From Sphingobium faniae (GTDB lineage Bacteria; Pseudomonadota; Alphaproteobacteria; Sphingomonadales; Sphingomonadaceae), in contig FMTU01000001.1 of NCBI GenBank assembly GCA_900100475.1, forward strand, positions 248,001 through 312,000: DNA of 64,000 nt, in the 5' to 3' direction. The notes below the pieces were generated by a model. That model saw nothing but the letters and a program-made list of their open reading frames with translations. It did no database searches and had not been told where the DNA came from. The position numbers and the translations under genes were made by a program. Positions 9,533 to 17,816 of this stretch are shown piece after piece; the first letter of the stretch is position 1; every line of letters starts with the position of its first letter.

Positions 9533-10861
9533 GTGAAAAGGAAGAGCGGATCGGGCGAGGCCAGCGACGGCTTTGCGCGCATCCTGGCGAATACCGGCTG
9601 GCTGCTGGGCGGCAAGGGCGTGGGCGCGGTGCTGAGCCTTGCCTATCTCGCCATCGTCACGCGTACGCTGGGGGTCGCCGATTTCGGCCGTTTCGCGCTG
9701 GTGCTGAGCGCCGCCAACGTCATCAAGACGATGGTCAGTTTCGATAGCTGGCAGATCGTCGTGCGTTACGGCCAGCCGCATCTGGCGGCGGGACATGGCG
9801 ACGCGCTCAATCGCGTGCTGCGTTTCTGCATCCTGATTGATCTGGCTTCGGCCGCGGCGGGAGGGGTGATCGCGGGCGGCATCATCCTCGCTTGCGGTCA
9901 TTTGCTGGGCCTGTCGGCACAGATGGGCTGGCAGACATGGCTGTTCTGCATGATGATGATGATCACCATCCGGTCCAGCCCCATGGGCATATTGCGCCTG
10001 TTCGACCGTTTCGACGCCAGCGCGCTCGCCGAAACCATGATCCCGGTCGGGCGGATGATCGGCGCGGGGATCGCCCTGGCGCTGATGCCGACGATCACGG
10101 GATTCCTGATCGCCTGGGCCGTCGCGGAATTGCTGTGCGCGATCGCTTACTGGCTGCTGGCGCTGCGCGAGGGGGGCGATCGGATCGGCCGGTGGCGCGC
10201 GGGCCGGGCGAAAGACGCGCGGCATGAAAATCCGGGCATCGTCGGCTTCCTGACCGCCACCAATCTGCAAACCACGCTGTCGTCGGTGGGGCAACAGGTG
10301 GCGGTGCTGATCGTCGGCCTGTTCGTGGGCCCGGCGGGCGCGGGTCTCTATCGCCTTGCCAACCAGCTTGCCAATTCGCTGACGAAGATTTCCAGTCTGT
10401 TATCGCGCAGCATCTTCGTGGAGTTGACGCGCACCCATTCAAGCCATGGCGCGGATGCGCTGCGCACTCTGTTCCGGCGGACCAACCGGCTGGCGCTGAT
10501 CGCAGGGGCGGTCATCATCGCGCTGATCCTGACGATCGGCCATCCGTTGCTGGGCCTGATCGCGGGCAAGGCATTCCTGCCCGCCTATCCGCTGCTGCTG
10601 CTGCTGGGGATCGCGGCCTGCATCGACCTGGTGGGGGTGAGCTATCGCCCGTTGCTGATGGCGACGGACCGGGCGGGCCTGTCGCTGCGGATCACCTTCG
10701 TCGCGACGGCGCTGCTGCTGGGGATGCAGGCGGCGCTGCTGCCGCTATACGGGACCATCGGCGCGGCGGCGGCGAATATCGTCGCGGCCTGCATCGGTTT
10801 CCTGATGATGGGGCTGGCGAGCCGCAGAGCGGTGGAGGGAAACGGCGCGGCCCGGACCTGA
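9533..10861 (+). CDS. Oligosaccharide flippase (MOP/Wzx-like)
   Basis: A polytopic membrane protein of about 442 residues with some 12-14 hydrophobic segments. It starts with the usual Wzx/RfbX pattern: WLLGGKGVGAVLSLAYLAIV followed by RTLGVADFGRFAL. Such proteins move lipid-linked glycans across the inner membrane. I chose the GTG at 9533, preceded by GAAAGG. An in-frame ATG at 9467 would add 22 residues that are not membrane-like and has no visible ribosome site. It lies between the two nucleotidyltransferase genes, which both run the other way. Confidence 0.8.
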   Translation: MKRKSGSGEASDGFARILANTGWLLGGKGVGAVLSLAYLAIVTRTLGVADFGRFALVLSAANVIKTMVSFDSWQIVVRYGQPHLAAGHGDALNRVLRFCILIDLASAAAGGVIAGGIILACGHLLGLSAQMGWQTWLFCMMMMITIRSSPMGILRLFDRFDASALAETMIPVGRMIGAGIALALMPTITGFLIAWAVAELLCAIAYWLLALREGGDRIGRWRAGRAKDARHENPGIVGFLTATNLQTTLSSVGQQVAVLIVGLFVGPAGAGLYRLANQLANSLTKISSLLSRSIFVELTRTHSSHGADALRTLFRRTNRLALIAGAVIIALILTIGHPLLGLIAGKAFLPAYPLLLLLGIAACIDLVGVSYRPLLMATDRAGLSLRITFVATALLLGMQAALLPLYGTIGAAAANIVAACIGFLMMGLASRRAVEGNGAART

Positions 10862-10865
10862 ACCT

Positions 10866-11654
10866 TCAACCCTGCCGGGCGAGGATGGATTCGATCAGAG
10901 CGACATCCTCCGCCTTGTCGGCGTCGATGCAGGCTTCGGCCTTGTCCAGTGCGACGAGGCGGGCGATGAGGCCGAAGCGGCGGCCGATGCGGGCGATGCC
11001 GCCACGCAGCGTCAGCAGCCGCAACGTCGCGCCGATCAGGGCGAAGGGGCCGAAGGCGGCGAGGATCTTCCAGCCCTTTTTGCGGTCCTGCTCCACATCG
11101 CGCCAAAGGGCGATGATGGGGCGGGCCTTCGCGCTGCCGAACCAGAAGATATTCGCGCCCGACCACCAGCCGTCCCGGAACTTGAGCCATGTGCGGCGGG
11201 ACGCGGGATAATGGGCGAGCAGCGTGGCGCGCTCCACCATGGCGACAGCGATGTCCGCGCCGGACGCCTGCGCGACGAACTGGTCGAGCATCGCGGCGTC
11301 GAGCAGCACATGGTCGGCAGTGGTCATCAGCAGCGGGAAAGGCAGGTCCGCCCGGTCCATCAGCGCAAGGAGGGAGGAGGCGATGCCGGAGCCGCTGGTT
11401 TCGAACGCAACCTTGGGGTGGTCCGCCAGCCATGCGGTCGCGGGGTTATCGGCATAAAGCCGCGGCGACTGGGTGAGGATCAGGACGCGGGCGATGGCGG
11501 GATGCCCGACCAGCGCGCGGGCGGGATAGTCGATCATCGGAACGCCCCCGACCGGAACCAGTGGCTTGGCCGAAACGCCCGCCGCCTGCGCGAGCGGATC
11601 GGGAATGGGACGTACGCCGGCGAGCAGGATGGCGGTGACGGTCGGATCGGTCAT
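10866..11654 (-). CDS. MobA-like nucleotidyltransferase family protein
   Basis: A 262-residue GT-A-fold protein related to MobA/IspD-type nucleotidyltransferases. Visible landmarks are AILLAGVRPIPDPLAQ at the N-terminus, KPLVPVGGVPMIDYPAR, and the metal-binding LMTTADHVLLDA near residue 107. The glycine-rich nucleotide loop is degenerate: RPIPDP replaces the expected G-x-G-x-R. The substrate or activity may therefore differ from the companion enzyme at 8566-9330. It is convergent with the flippase, with 4 bp between stops. Confidence 0.7.
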   Translation of the reverse strand: MTDPTVTAILLAGVRPIPDPLAQAAGVSAKPLVPVGGVPMIDYPARALVGHPAIARVLILTQSPRLYADNPATAWLADHPKVAFETSGSGIASSLLALMDRADLPFPLLMTTADHVLLDAAMLDQFVAQASGADIAVAMVERATLLAHYPASRRTWLKFRDGWWSGANIFWFGSAKARPIIALWRDVEQDRKKGWKILAAFGPFALIGATLRLLTLRGGIARIGRRFGLIARLVALDKAEACIDADKAEDVALIESILARQG

Positions 11655-11695
11655 GCCGCTGCGTTAGCGCAAGCGCGGTTCGTCCGCCAAGCGGC

Positions 11696-13231
11696 TTATT
11701 GGCCGGTGGCGGCGAGCGCGACCGTTGTTTTCTGCGCGAAACCTTCGTGGAGGCCGGGACGCAACGCCTTGAGCTGCGCCAGACGGGCACGGAAATTGGC
11801 GAGGTCGCGGCCCGCAAGCTGGGCGGTGGTCGTGAAAGTCACCGACAACGGATTGACCGTGCGGCCGTTGCGGTACAACTCATAATGGAGATGCGGACCG
11901 GTCGAGAGGCCAGTCGAGCCGACATAGCCGATCACCTGCCCGCGCCGCACCCGCTGGCCCGAAACGGCGGCGATGCGGCTCATATGGGCATAGCCGGTGG
12001 CGAGGCCGCCGCCATGTTCCAGCCGCACATAATTGCCATGGCCGCCATGCCGTCCGGCATAGGAAACCCTGCCATCAGTCACGGCGTAGATGGGCGAACC
12101 GTAGCGCGCGGCGAAGTCCACGCCCGCATGCATCCGGGTATAACCAAGGATCGGATGACGGCGCTGGCCGTAGCCGGAGGAGATGCGTCCCGACACCGGC
12201 TGCGCCAGCACGCCGCGACGTTCGCCGACGCCCGACGCCTCGAACCATTCGGTGCGGCCGCCGGCCGTCCATTTGAGCATGTCGATGGACTTGCCGCGCG
12301 CGCGGCGCAGGCCCGCATAGAGCAGGTCCCCCACCTCCACGTCGCCGGTTTCGGCGCGGCGATATTCGGTCACGATGTCGTAGCGGTCGCCCGCATGGAC
12401 AGAGCCAAGATCCATCTGCTGCGCGATGACGCGCAGGAAAGCCTGTACCGCCTTGGGCGGCGCTCCGGCCGCGCGGGCGCTGTTGTAGACGCTGTCGCCC
12501 ACCACGCCCTGAATGCGGAGCGGGGTTTCATCGACGCGGATGGGAATGCGCTTTACCTCAAGCGCGCCACCGACGCGGTTGATCTCGATGCCGAGGTCGA
12601 GGCGGGCGCGAAAGGCCAGATGGTCGAGCGGACGGGGCCGGTCGCGGCTGGCGCGGCGGCCAAGGACGATGTCGAGCCGCGTGCCCGCTTTCGCGCCGCC
12701 CGCGAGGTCACCGCCGACCAGCGCGTTGACGGCCGCCACGTCGCCCGCGCTGACGCCCGCGCGGGACAGGGCGCGCGAAAGCGTGTCGCTGCTGCCGATC
12801 TGGGCGTTGAGTTCGACCTGCGGGCGCTCGGGCGTCTGGCGGAGCGGCTGGACGGCGTCGGTCGGCCCCATGCGATGCCCGCTGTCCGCGCCCATCGCGA
12901 GCGGGGTGATCATCTGGCTGCGGACTTCGTCGAACTGCGGCTGCGCCATCAGCGGTCCGGGCGCGCCGGGGACAGGTTGAAAACCGGGGGAGAGAGAGAG
13001 GGCGGTGGCGCACAGGCCAAAACAGGTGGCGAGGCCGCGAAACCATGTGAGGCTGCCGACGCGCTGGCCAAGATCGGGGACAAGCTCCACATCCTCTGCC
13101 CAGTCCCTGAGCCGGGCGCGCCAGCCGAGGGAGCGGGCAGCAGAACGAGACGGTTTTTTCAGGGAGTCGGCGAGCCAAAGGGATGCGGTCGCTCCCCCCT
13201 GCTGCGTTCCGATCTGGTTTTCCTGAAACAA
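11696..13231 (-). CDS. M23-family peptidoglycan endopeptidase
   Basis: A membrane-anchored LytM/M23 metallopeptidase of about 511 residues, probably cleaving peptidoglycan cross-links in the periplasm or serving as an amidase activator. A single membrane segment lies near residue 70. The C-terminal M23 domain shows the zinc ligands in MHAGVDFAARYGSPIYAV and GPHLHYEL. Upstream is an OapA/LysM-like stretch beginning GSSDTLSRALSRAGVS. I placed the start at a TTG (MFQENQIGTQ) behind a run of seven Gs. Other alternative codons lie upstream, so the first residues are uncertain. Confidence 0.85.
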   Translation of the reverse strand: MFQENQIGTQQGGATASLWLADSLKKPSRSAARSLGWRARLRDWAEDVELVPDLGQRVGSLTWFRGLATCFGLCATALSLSPGFQPVPGAPGPLMAQPQFDEVRSQMITPLAMGADSGHRMGPTDAVQPLRQTPERPQVELNAQIGSSDTLSRALSRAGVSAGDVAAVNALVGGDLAGGAKAGTRLDIVLGRRASRDRPRPLDHLAFRARLDLGIEINRVGGALEVKRIPIRVDETPLRIQGVVGDSVYNSARAAGAPPKAVQAFLRVIAQQMDLGSVHAGDRYDIVTEYRRAETGDVEVGDLLYAGLRRARGKSIDMLKWTAGGRTEWFEASGVGERRGVLAQPVSGRISSGYGQRRHPILGYTRMHAGVDFAARYGSPIYAVTDGRVSYAGRHGGHGNYVRLEHGGGLATGYAHMSRIAAVSGQRVRRGQVIGYVGSTGLSTGPHLHYELYRNGRTVNPLSVTFTTTAQLAGRDLANFRARLAQLKALRPGLHEGFAQKTTVALAATGQ

Positions 13232-13451
13232 ATCGCGTCCCCCCCGGGACAGTTCGTCGCATCGCCCAAAGACAACGGCCCCCGCGCCGCGCCGAAGCCG
13301 CACTGTTGTGAACGCATAGGGTTAAAGTCAATTTAAGACGCAGAAAGGATCGCCCTGCTTGCGACGAAACGTGCGCGAGGCCGGACAGGCGATTGGAAAC
13401 AGGACCGAAGTTGCCCCCCACGGAGCAAAGTCCCTTGCCCCGCCCCCTTTC

Positions 13452-16136
13452 ATGCCCAACATAAAGGCCATGGCCCAATTCGCCCGATCGCCCGTCACTG
13501 CCGTGCTTGGGCCTACCAATACCGGCAAGACGCATCTGGCCGTGGAACGCATGTGCGGCCATTCGAGCGGCATGATGGGCTTTCCGCTCCGCCTGCTGGC
13601 GCGTGAGGTCTATGACCGGGTCGTCGGCATCAAGGGCGCGGAGCAGGTGGCGCTGATCACCGGCGAGGAGAAGATCGTGCCGCCGCACGCGCGCTATTTC
13701 CTGTGCACCGCCGAATCCATGCCGATCGGTTCAGGCCAGCAGGCAGGCAGCGATCAGGAAAGACGTGGGGATTATGCCTTCGTGGCGCTGGACGAGGCGC
13801 AACTGGGCGCGGACCCGGAACGGGGGCATGTCTTTACCGACCGGCTGTTGCGCGCGCGCGGGCGGGAGGAGACGATGATCCTGGGTTCCGCCAGCATCGC
13901 GCGGGTGGTGAAGGCGCTGGTGCCCGATGTGGAGATCATCGGACGGCCGCGCTTTTCGACGCTCAGCTATGCGGGCGCGAAGAAGCTGTCCCGCCTGCCC
14001 AAGCGGTCCGCCATCGTCGCCTTTTCCGCCGAGGAAGTCTATGCCGTGGCCGAAATGCTGCGGCGCTTTCGCGGCGGGGCAGCGGTGGTCATGGGCGCGC
14101 TGTCGCCGCGCACCCGCAACGCGCAGGTGCAGATGTTCCTGAACGGCGAGGTGGACTATCTGGTCGCGACCGACGCCATCGGCATGGGGCTGAACCTGGA
14201 TGTCGCGCATGTCGCCTTCGCCTCGCTCCGCAAATTCGACGGGCGGCGGACGCGACGGCTGACCGTCAGCGAAATGGCGCAGATCGCGGGGCGCGCGGGG
14301 CGACATCATAAGGACGGCACGTTCGGCAGCCTGGGGTCGGAGGATGGCGAAGCCGCCTTCACGCCAGAGGAGATCGAGGCGATCGAGGCGCATCGCTTTC
14401 CGCCGGTGGAGCAGCTTTTCTGGCGCAACGGGACGCCCCGGCTGGACAGCCTCGACATGCTGATCGCCGATCTGGAGGAACGGCCCGACCGCCCGAAACT
14501 GCGCGCCGCGCCCGAAGCGGTCGATCTGGCGGTGTTGAAGCGGCTGGCCGATGACCCTTTGGTTATAGAAAGGGCAAGGGGCAAGCGAGCCGTGGCACGG
14601 CTGTGGGACGCCTGCGGGCTGCCTGACTTCCAGAAGCTGGGCGCGGAGCATCATGCCCGCATGGTGAGTCGCGTCTGGCGCTTCCTGTCCGAAGGCACGG
14701 GACATATTCCACGCGACTGGTTCGCGCAGCAGGTGGCGCGACTCGATTCGGTGCAGGGCGATATCGACACCCTGTCCGGTCGGATGGCGGCGGCGCGGAC
14801 ATGGTCCTATATCGCGCATCGGCCCGACTGGCTGGCCCATCCCGCCGAGATGGCCGAGCGGACGCGGACGCTGGAGGAAAAGCTGTCGGATGCGCTCCAC
14901 GCGGCCCTGACGCAGCGTTTCGTGGACCGGCGGACCGCCGTGCTGCTGCGCGATATCGGGCAGAATGTGGACAGCCTGCCCGTCGAGGTGGAGCCGGACG
15001 GGACGGTTTGCGTCGATGGCGAGACGATCGGGCGACTTGACGGATTTCGTTTCTCGGTCGATCCCGCTACGCGTCATCAGGACAGAAAGATGTTGCTGGC
15101 GGCGGCCGAACGCCGCCTTGGAAGGATTTTACGAGTGAAGGCTGACGAATTGCTGGGCGCGGCGGATACGGATTTCGCGCTGATGGATGCAGGCGGCGAG
15201 GTGCCCGGCATCGGCTGGCAGGGCAATCCGGTCGCCGCCCTGCTGGCCGGCCCCACGCTGCTGACACCTGAAATCCGGCTGGATCGCGCGCTTTCCGCCC
15301 TGGGGCAGGATGTGCAAAAGCAGATCGCCGCCCGCCTTTCCACATGGTTCGACGCGCAAAAGGAAAAGCATCTGCTGCCGCTGGTGAAGATGGCGGCGAG
15401 CGCTTCGGATGCCGAAGTCCCCGCCGTGGTGCGCGCCGTATTCACGCAACTCGCCGATGCAGGCGGCGTCAGCGCGCGGACGGAGCTTGATTCGGCGCTG
15501 GGCCATCTGGACAAGGAGCAGCGGCATTTGCTGCGCCGCGCGGGCATAGATATCGGCGTGCTCGACATCTATCATCCGGGGTTGCTGAAACCGGGCGCGG
15601 CGCGCTGGCGATCGGCCTTGCTGGCGGCACGGCTGGGAAAGCCCTGCCTTCCCTTGCCGCAAGCGGGGCTGACGCTGATCCCGGCGGGCGAGCGGGCGGA
15701 GCAGATGGGCGCGCGGATCGCCGGTTTCCGGGGATTTGGCGAACAGATGCTGCGGATCGACATGGCCGAGCGCATGGCCCGCGCCGCGCATGAAGCCATT
15801 GCGAAGGGCGAGTCCTTCACCGCGCTCAGCCCGCAGATCGTGTCGCTGGGACTGTCCGAAGCATCCTTTCTGCAATTGATGCGGCTGGCGGGCTTCCGTC
15901 CGGTGGAAGCGCCCGAGGAAGGCGGCCCGAACTGGGCGTTTCGCGGACGGCAGAAGGCGCGCGCCCAGCATCAGCATCGCCCCGCCCGCGAAGGTGACAA
16001 GCGCGGGGGCAAGCGCGATGGAGGCAAGCGCGACGCGCCGCAGCGGCGCGAACCCGTCGCCGCCGGTGCGGGGCATAAGCCCGCCGCCGCCAATGCCTTT
16101 GCCGGTCTCGCCGAACTGTTGGGGCGCAATGGCTGA
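13452..16136 (+). CDS. SUV3-like DEAD/DEAH-box RNA helicase
   Basis: An RNA/DNA helicase of about 894 residues resembling mitochondrial SUV3, a degradosome helicase. Motif I is GPTNTGKTH near residue 20, motif II is DEAQ, motif III-like is LGSASIAR, and motif VI is QIAGRAGR. The second half is an extended SUV3-type region. It ends in a lysine/arginine-rich low-complexity tail (DKRGGKRDGGKRD) before a short helix, which may bind RNA. ATG 13452 or 13470 are the plausible starts; a TTG at 13359 has an AAGGA box but adds residues outside the domain. The end overlaps the S4 gene by 8 nt. Confidence 0.88.
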   Translation: MPNIKAMAQFARSPVTAVLGPTNTGKTHLAVERMCGHSSGMMGFPLRLLAREVYDRVVGIKGAEQVALITGEEKIVPPHARYFLCTAESMPIGSGQQAGSDQERRGDYAFVALDEAQLGADPERGHVFTDRLLRARGREETMILGSASIARVVKALVPDVEIIGRPRFSTLSYAGAKKLSRLPKRSAIVAFSAEEVYAVAEMLRRFRGGAAVVMGALSPRTRNAQVQMFLNGEVDYLVATDAIGMGLNLDVAHVAFASLRKFDGRRTRRLTVSEMAQIAGRAGRHHKDGTFGSLGSEDGEAAFTPEEIEAIEAHRFPPVEQLFWRNGTPRLDSLDMLIADLEERPDRPKLRAAPEAVDLAVLKRLADDPLVIERARGKRAVARLWDACGLPDFQKLGAEHHARMVSRVWRFLSEGTGHIPRDWFAQQVARLDSVQGDIDTLSGRMAAARTWSYIAHRPDWLAHPAEMAERTRTLEEKLSDALHAALTQRFVDRRTAVLLRDIGQNVDSLPVEVEPDGTVCVDGETIGRLDGFRFSVDPATRHQDRKMLLAAAERRLGRILRVKADELLGAADTDFALMDAGGEVPGIGWQGNPVAALLAGPTLLTPEIRLDRALSALGQDVQKQIAARLSTWFDAQKEKHLLPLVKMAASASDAEVPAVVRAVFTQLADAGGVSARTELDSALGHLDKEQRHLLRRAGIDIGVLDIYHPGLLKPGAARWRSALLAARLGKPCLPLPQAGLTLIPAGERAEQMGARIAGFRGFGEQMLRIDMAERMARAAHEAIAKGESFTALSPQIVSLGLSEASFLQLMRLAGFRPVEAPEEGGPNWAFRGRQKARAQHQHRPAREGDKRGGKRDGGKRDAPQRREPVAAGAGHKPAAANAFAGLAELLGRNG

Positions 16137-16425
16137 GGCCGGAAACGGCCTTTCGCATGGCCCTGCCCTGCGGATCGACAAATTCCTGTGGTTCACGCGA
16201 CTCGCCAAGAGCCGGTCGGTTGCGCAAAAAATGGCTGAGGATGGCCATATCCGCGTCAACGGACGACGGATCGAGCGCTCCCATGCGCCGGTGAGGACAG
16301 GCGATCTGGTCACCTTTCCCCATCCCGGCGGCGTGCGGGTGGTGCGAGTCGTGCAACTTCCCGGACGGCGCGGCCCTGCCCCCGAAGCGCAATCCTGCTA
16401 TGAAGAACTGAAGCTGGGGCATTGA
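16129..16425 (+). CDS. S4-domain RNA-binding protein (Hsp15-like)
   Basis: A 98-residue protein made almost entirely of an S4 RNA-binding domain: LRIDKFLWFTRLAKSRSVAQ, then GHIRVNGRRI. It resembles Hsp15 (HslR), which binds stalled 50S-peptidyl-tRNA. The start lies inside the 3' end of the helicase gene (8-nt overlap), so the two are co-translated. That pairing with an RNA helicase suggests a shared role in RNA or ribosome rescue (inference). Confidence 0.88.
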   Translation: MAEAGNGLSHGPALRIDKFLWFTRLAKSRSVAQKMAEDGHIRVNGRRIERSHAPVRTGDLVTFPHPGGVRVVRVVQLPGRRGPAPEAQSCYEELKLGH

Positions 16426-16508
16426 GGGGACAATAATATCCTCATTGACGCGCGCCCGGACGGCGCATAGCAGGGGCGCGATTTTCGACCCCTCAAGAGT
16501 GCCTGACA

Positions 16509-16847
16509 ATGACCTATGTCGTGACCGACAACTGCATCCGCTGCAAATATATGGATTGCGTCGAGGTCTGTCCCGTGGACTGTTTCTACGAGGGCGAGAA
16601 CATGTTGGTCATCAATCCCAACGAATGCATCGATTGCGGCGTGTGCGAACCGGAATGCCCGGCCGAAGCGATCCTGCCCGACACCGAAAGCGGCCTTGAA
16701 AGCTGGCTGGAACTGAACACCAAATATTCCGCCGAATGGCCGAACATCACGGTGAAGGGCGATGCGCCCGCCGACGCGGACGCCATGAGCGGCGTAGAGA
16801 ACAAGCTGGAGAAGTTCTTCTCCCCCAATCCCGGTTCGGGGGACTGA
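16509..16847 (+). CDS. fdxA: Seven-iron ferredoxin FdxA
   Basis: A 112-residue [3Fe-4S][4Fe-4S] ferredoxin, a cytoplasmic low-potential electron carrier. The cysteines are in [20 protein letters not shown] and [13 protein letters not shown]. The C-terminal extension ending [14 protein letters not shown] is typical of the alphaproteobacterial FdxA family. It lies 83 bp after the S4 gene. The start MTYVVTDNC is unambiguous. The redox partner is not evident locally. Confidence 0.96.
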   Translation: MTYVVTDNCIRCKYMDCVEVCPVDCFYEGENMLVINPNECIDCGVCEPECPAEAILPDTESGLESWLELNTKYSAEWPNITVKGDAPADADAMSGVENKLEKFFSPNPGSGD

Positions 16848-17081
16848 CCGTCCGGGAGCCTGGCGCGACCAATTTGCGGCGGGAAAACCGGAGATTGTGT
16901 CCGGGGGTGGCAATTTTGTTACGAATCTGCTAAACAGCTTCGCAACGGCGGGCTTGGTCGCGCTCGCTCAGGAGAAATAGTCTCATGTCCTAATGGCGGC
17001 GCCGCGGTCTTCCCCGGCATGTTTTGACTCGCATGCGTTTCGTGACGGCCCCGTCTCCCCCATTGAATGGAAAGGTTTCAA

Positions 17082-17609
17082 ATGGCTGCCAAGGCGCTGT
17101 CCTTTGACGTCGGTGATTATGTCGTCTACCCCAAGCATGGCGTGGGCCGTGTGGTCGAGCTGCAAAAAGAGCAGATCGCCGGCATGGATCTGGAGCTTTA
17201 CGTGCTTCGTTTCGAAAAGGAGCGCATGACGCTTCGTGTCCCCACCAACAAGGCCGAAGGCGTCGGAATGCGCAAGCTGTCCTCCAACAAGACGCTGGAG
17301 GAAGCGATGGAAACCCTGAAGGGCAAGCCCAAGGTCAAGCGCACCATGTGGTCGCGCCGCGCGCAGGAATATGAAGCGAAGATCAATTCGGGCGATCTGG
17401 TGTCGATCGCCGAAGTGACGCGCGACCTGTTCCGCGCCGACGACCAGCCTGAGCAGAGCTATTCGGAACGGCAGATCTTCGAAGCGGCCTCCAGCCGCCT
17501 CGCCCGCGAACTGGCGGCGATGGAAGAGACCGACGAGCCGAGCGCGCTGACGAAGATCCTGCACATTCTCAACGAGGCCGCGCCCAAATATGCGAAGGTG
17601 GAAGGCTGA
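17082..17609 (+). CDS. carD: CarD/CdnL-family RNA polymerase-binding regulator
   Basis: A 175-residue CarD-type transcription factor that binds the RNA polymerase beta subunit and stabilises open complexes at rRNA and growth promoters. The N-terminal RNAP-interaction domain shows FDVGDYVVYPKHGVGRVVEL, followed by a helical C-terminal domain with MWSRRAQEYEAKINSGDL. The start was chosen at the ATG preceded by GAAAGG at 6 nt; an ATG 15 nt earlier lacks such a site. The gene is monocistronic, with a 234-bp upstream region and a strong terminator 42 bp downstream. Confidence 0.95.
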   Translation: MAAKALSFDVGDYVVYPKHGVGRVVELQKEQIAGMDLELYVLRFEKERMTLRVPTNKAEGVGMRKLSSNKTLEEAMETLKGKPKVKRTMWSRRAQEYEAKINSGDLVSIAEVTRDLFRADDQPEQSYSERQIFEAASSRLARELAAMEETDEPSALTKILHILNEAAPKYAKVEG

Positions 17610-17651
17610 CGGATTTTCGGCCGAGCCGTCAACGGCAGGCCGGACAAGGGA

Positions 17652-17680
17652 AAGGGCGTCCTTCGGGGCGCCCTTTTTTT
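17652..17680 (+). terminator. Intrinsic terminator after carD
   Basis: A perfect 10-bp stem AAGGGCGTCC / GGGCGCCCTT closed by a TTCG tetraloop and running straight into seven Ts. It begins 42 bp after the carD stop. Confidence 0.93.
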
Positions 17681-17739
17681 GTGGATATAGAGCGGAACGC
17701 AAAACAGAGCGATCCTGCCCTCCCCACCATCACCAGCGC

Positions 17740-17773
17740 AAAACCGGCTCACCCTCTCGCAAGGATGAGCCGG
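17740..17773 (-). terminator. Intrinsic terminator after the aldehyde dehydrogenase gene
   Basis: Read on the minus strand, CCGGCTCA pairs with TGAGCCGG. The stem extends by a T-G wobble and CCT/AGG around a TGCGAG loop, and TTTT follows. It lies 43 bp past the aldehyde dehydrogenase stop. Confidence 0.8.
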
Positions 17774-17816
17774 CAATGGGAGCGACGACCGTCAGGCCGC
17801 CGGCCGATGGGGAGGG

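Noticed and set aside
13359..13451. TTG start 31 codons upstream for the SUV3-like helicase
   Set aside because: It has an AAGGA box, but the added residues are not part of the helicase fold; kept as an alternative only.
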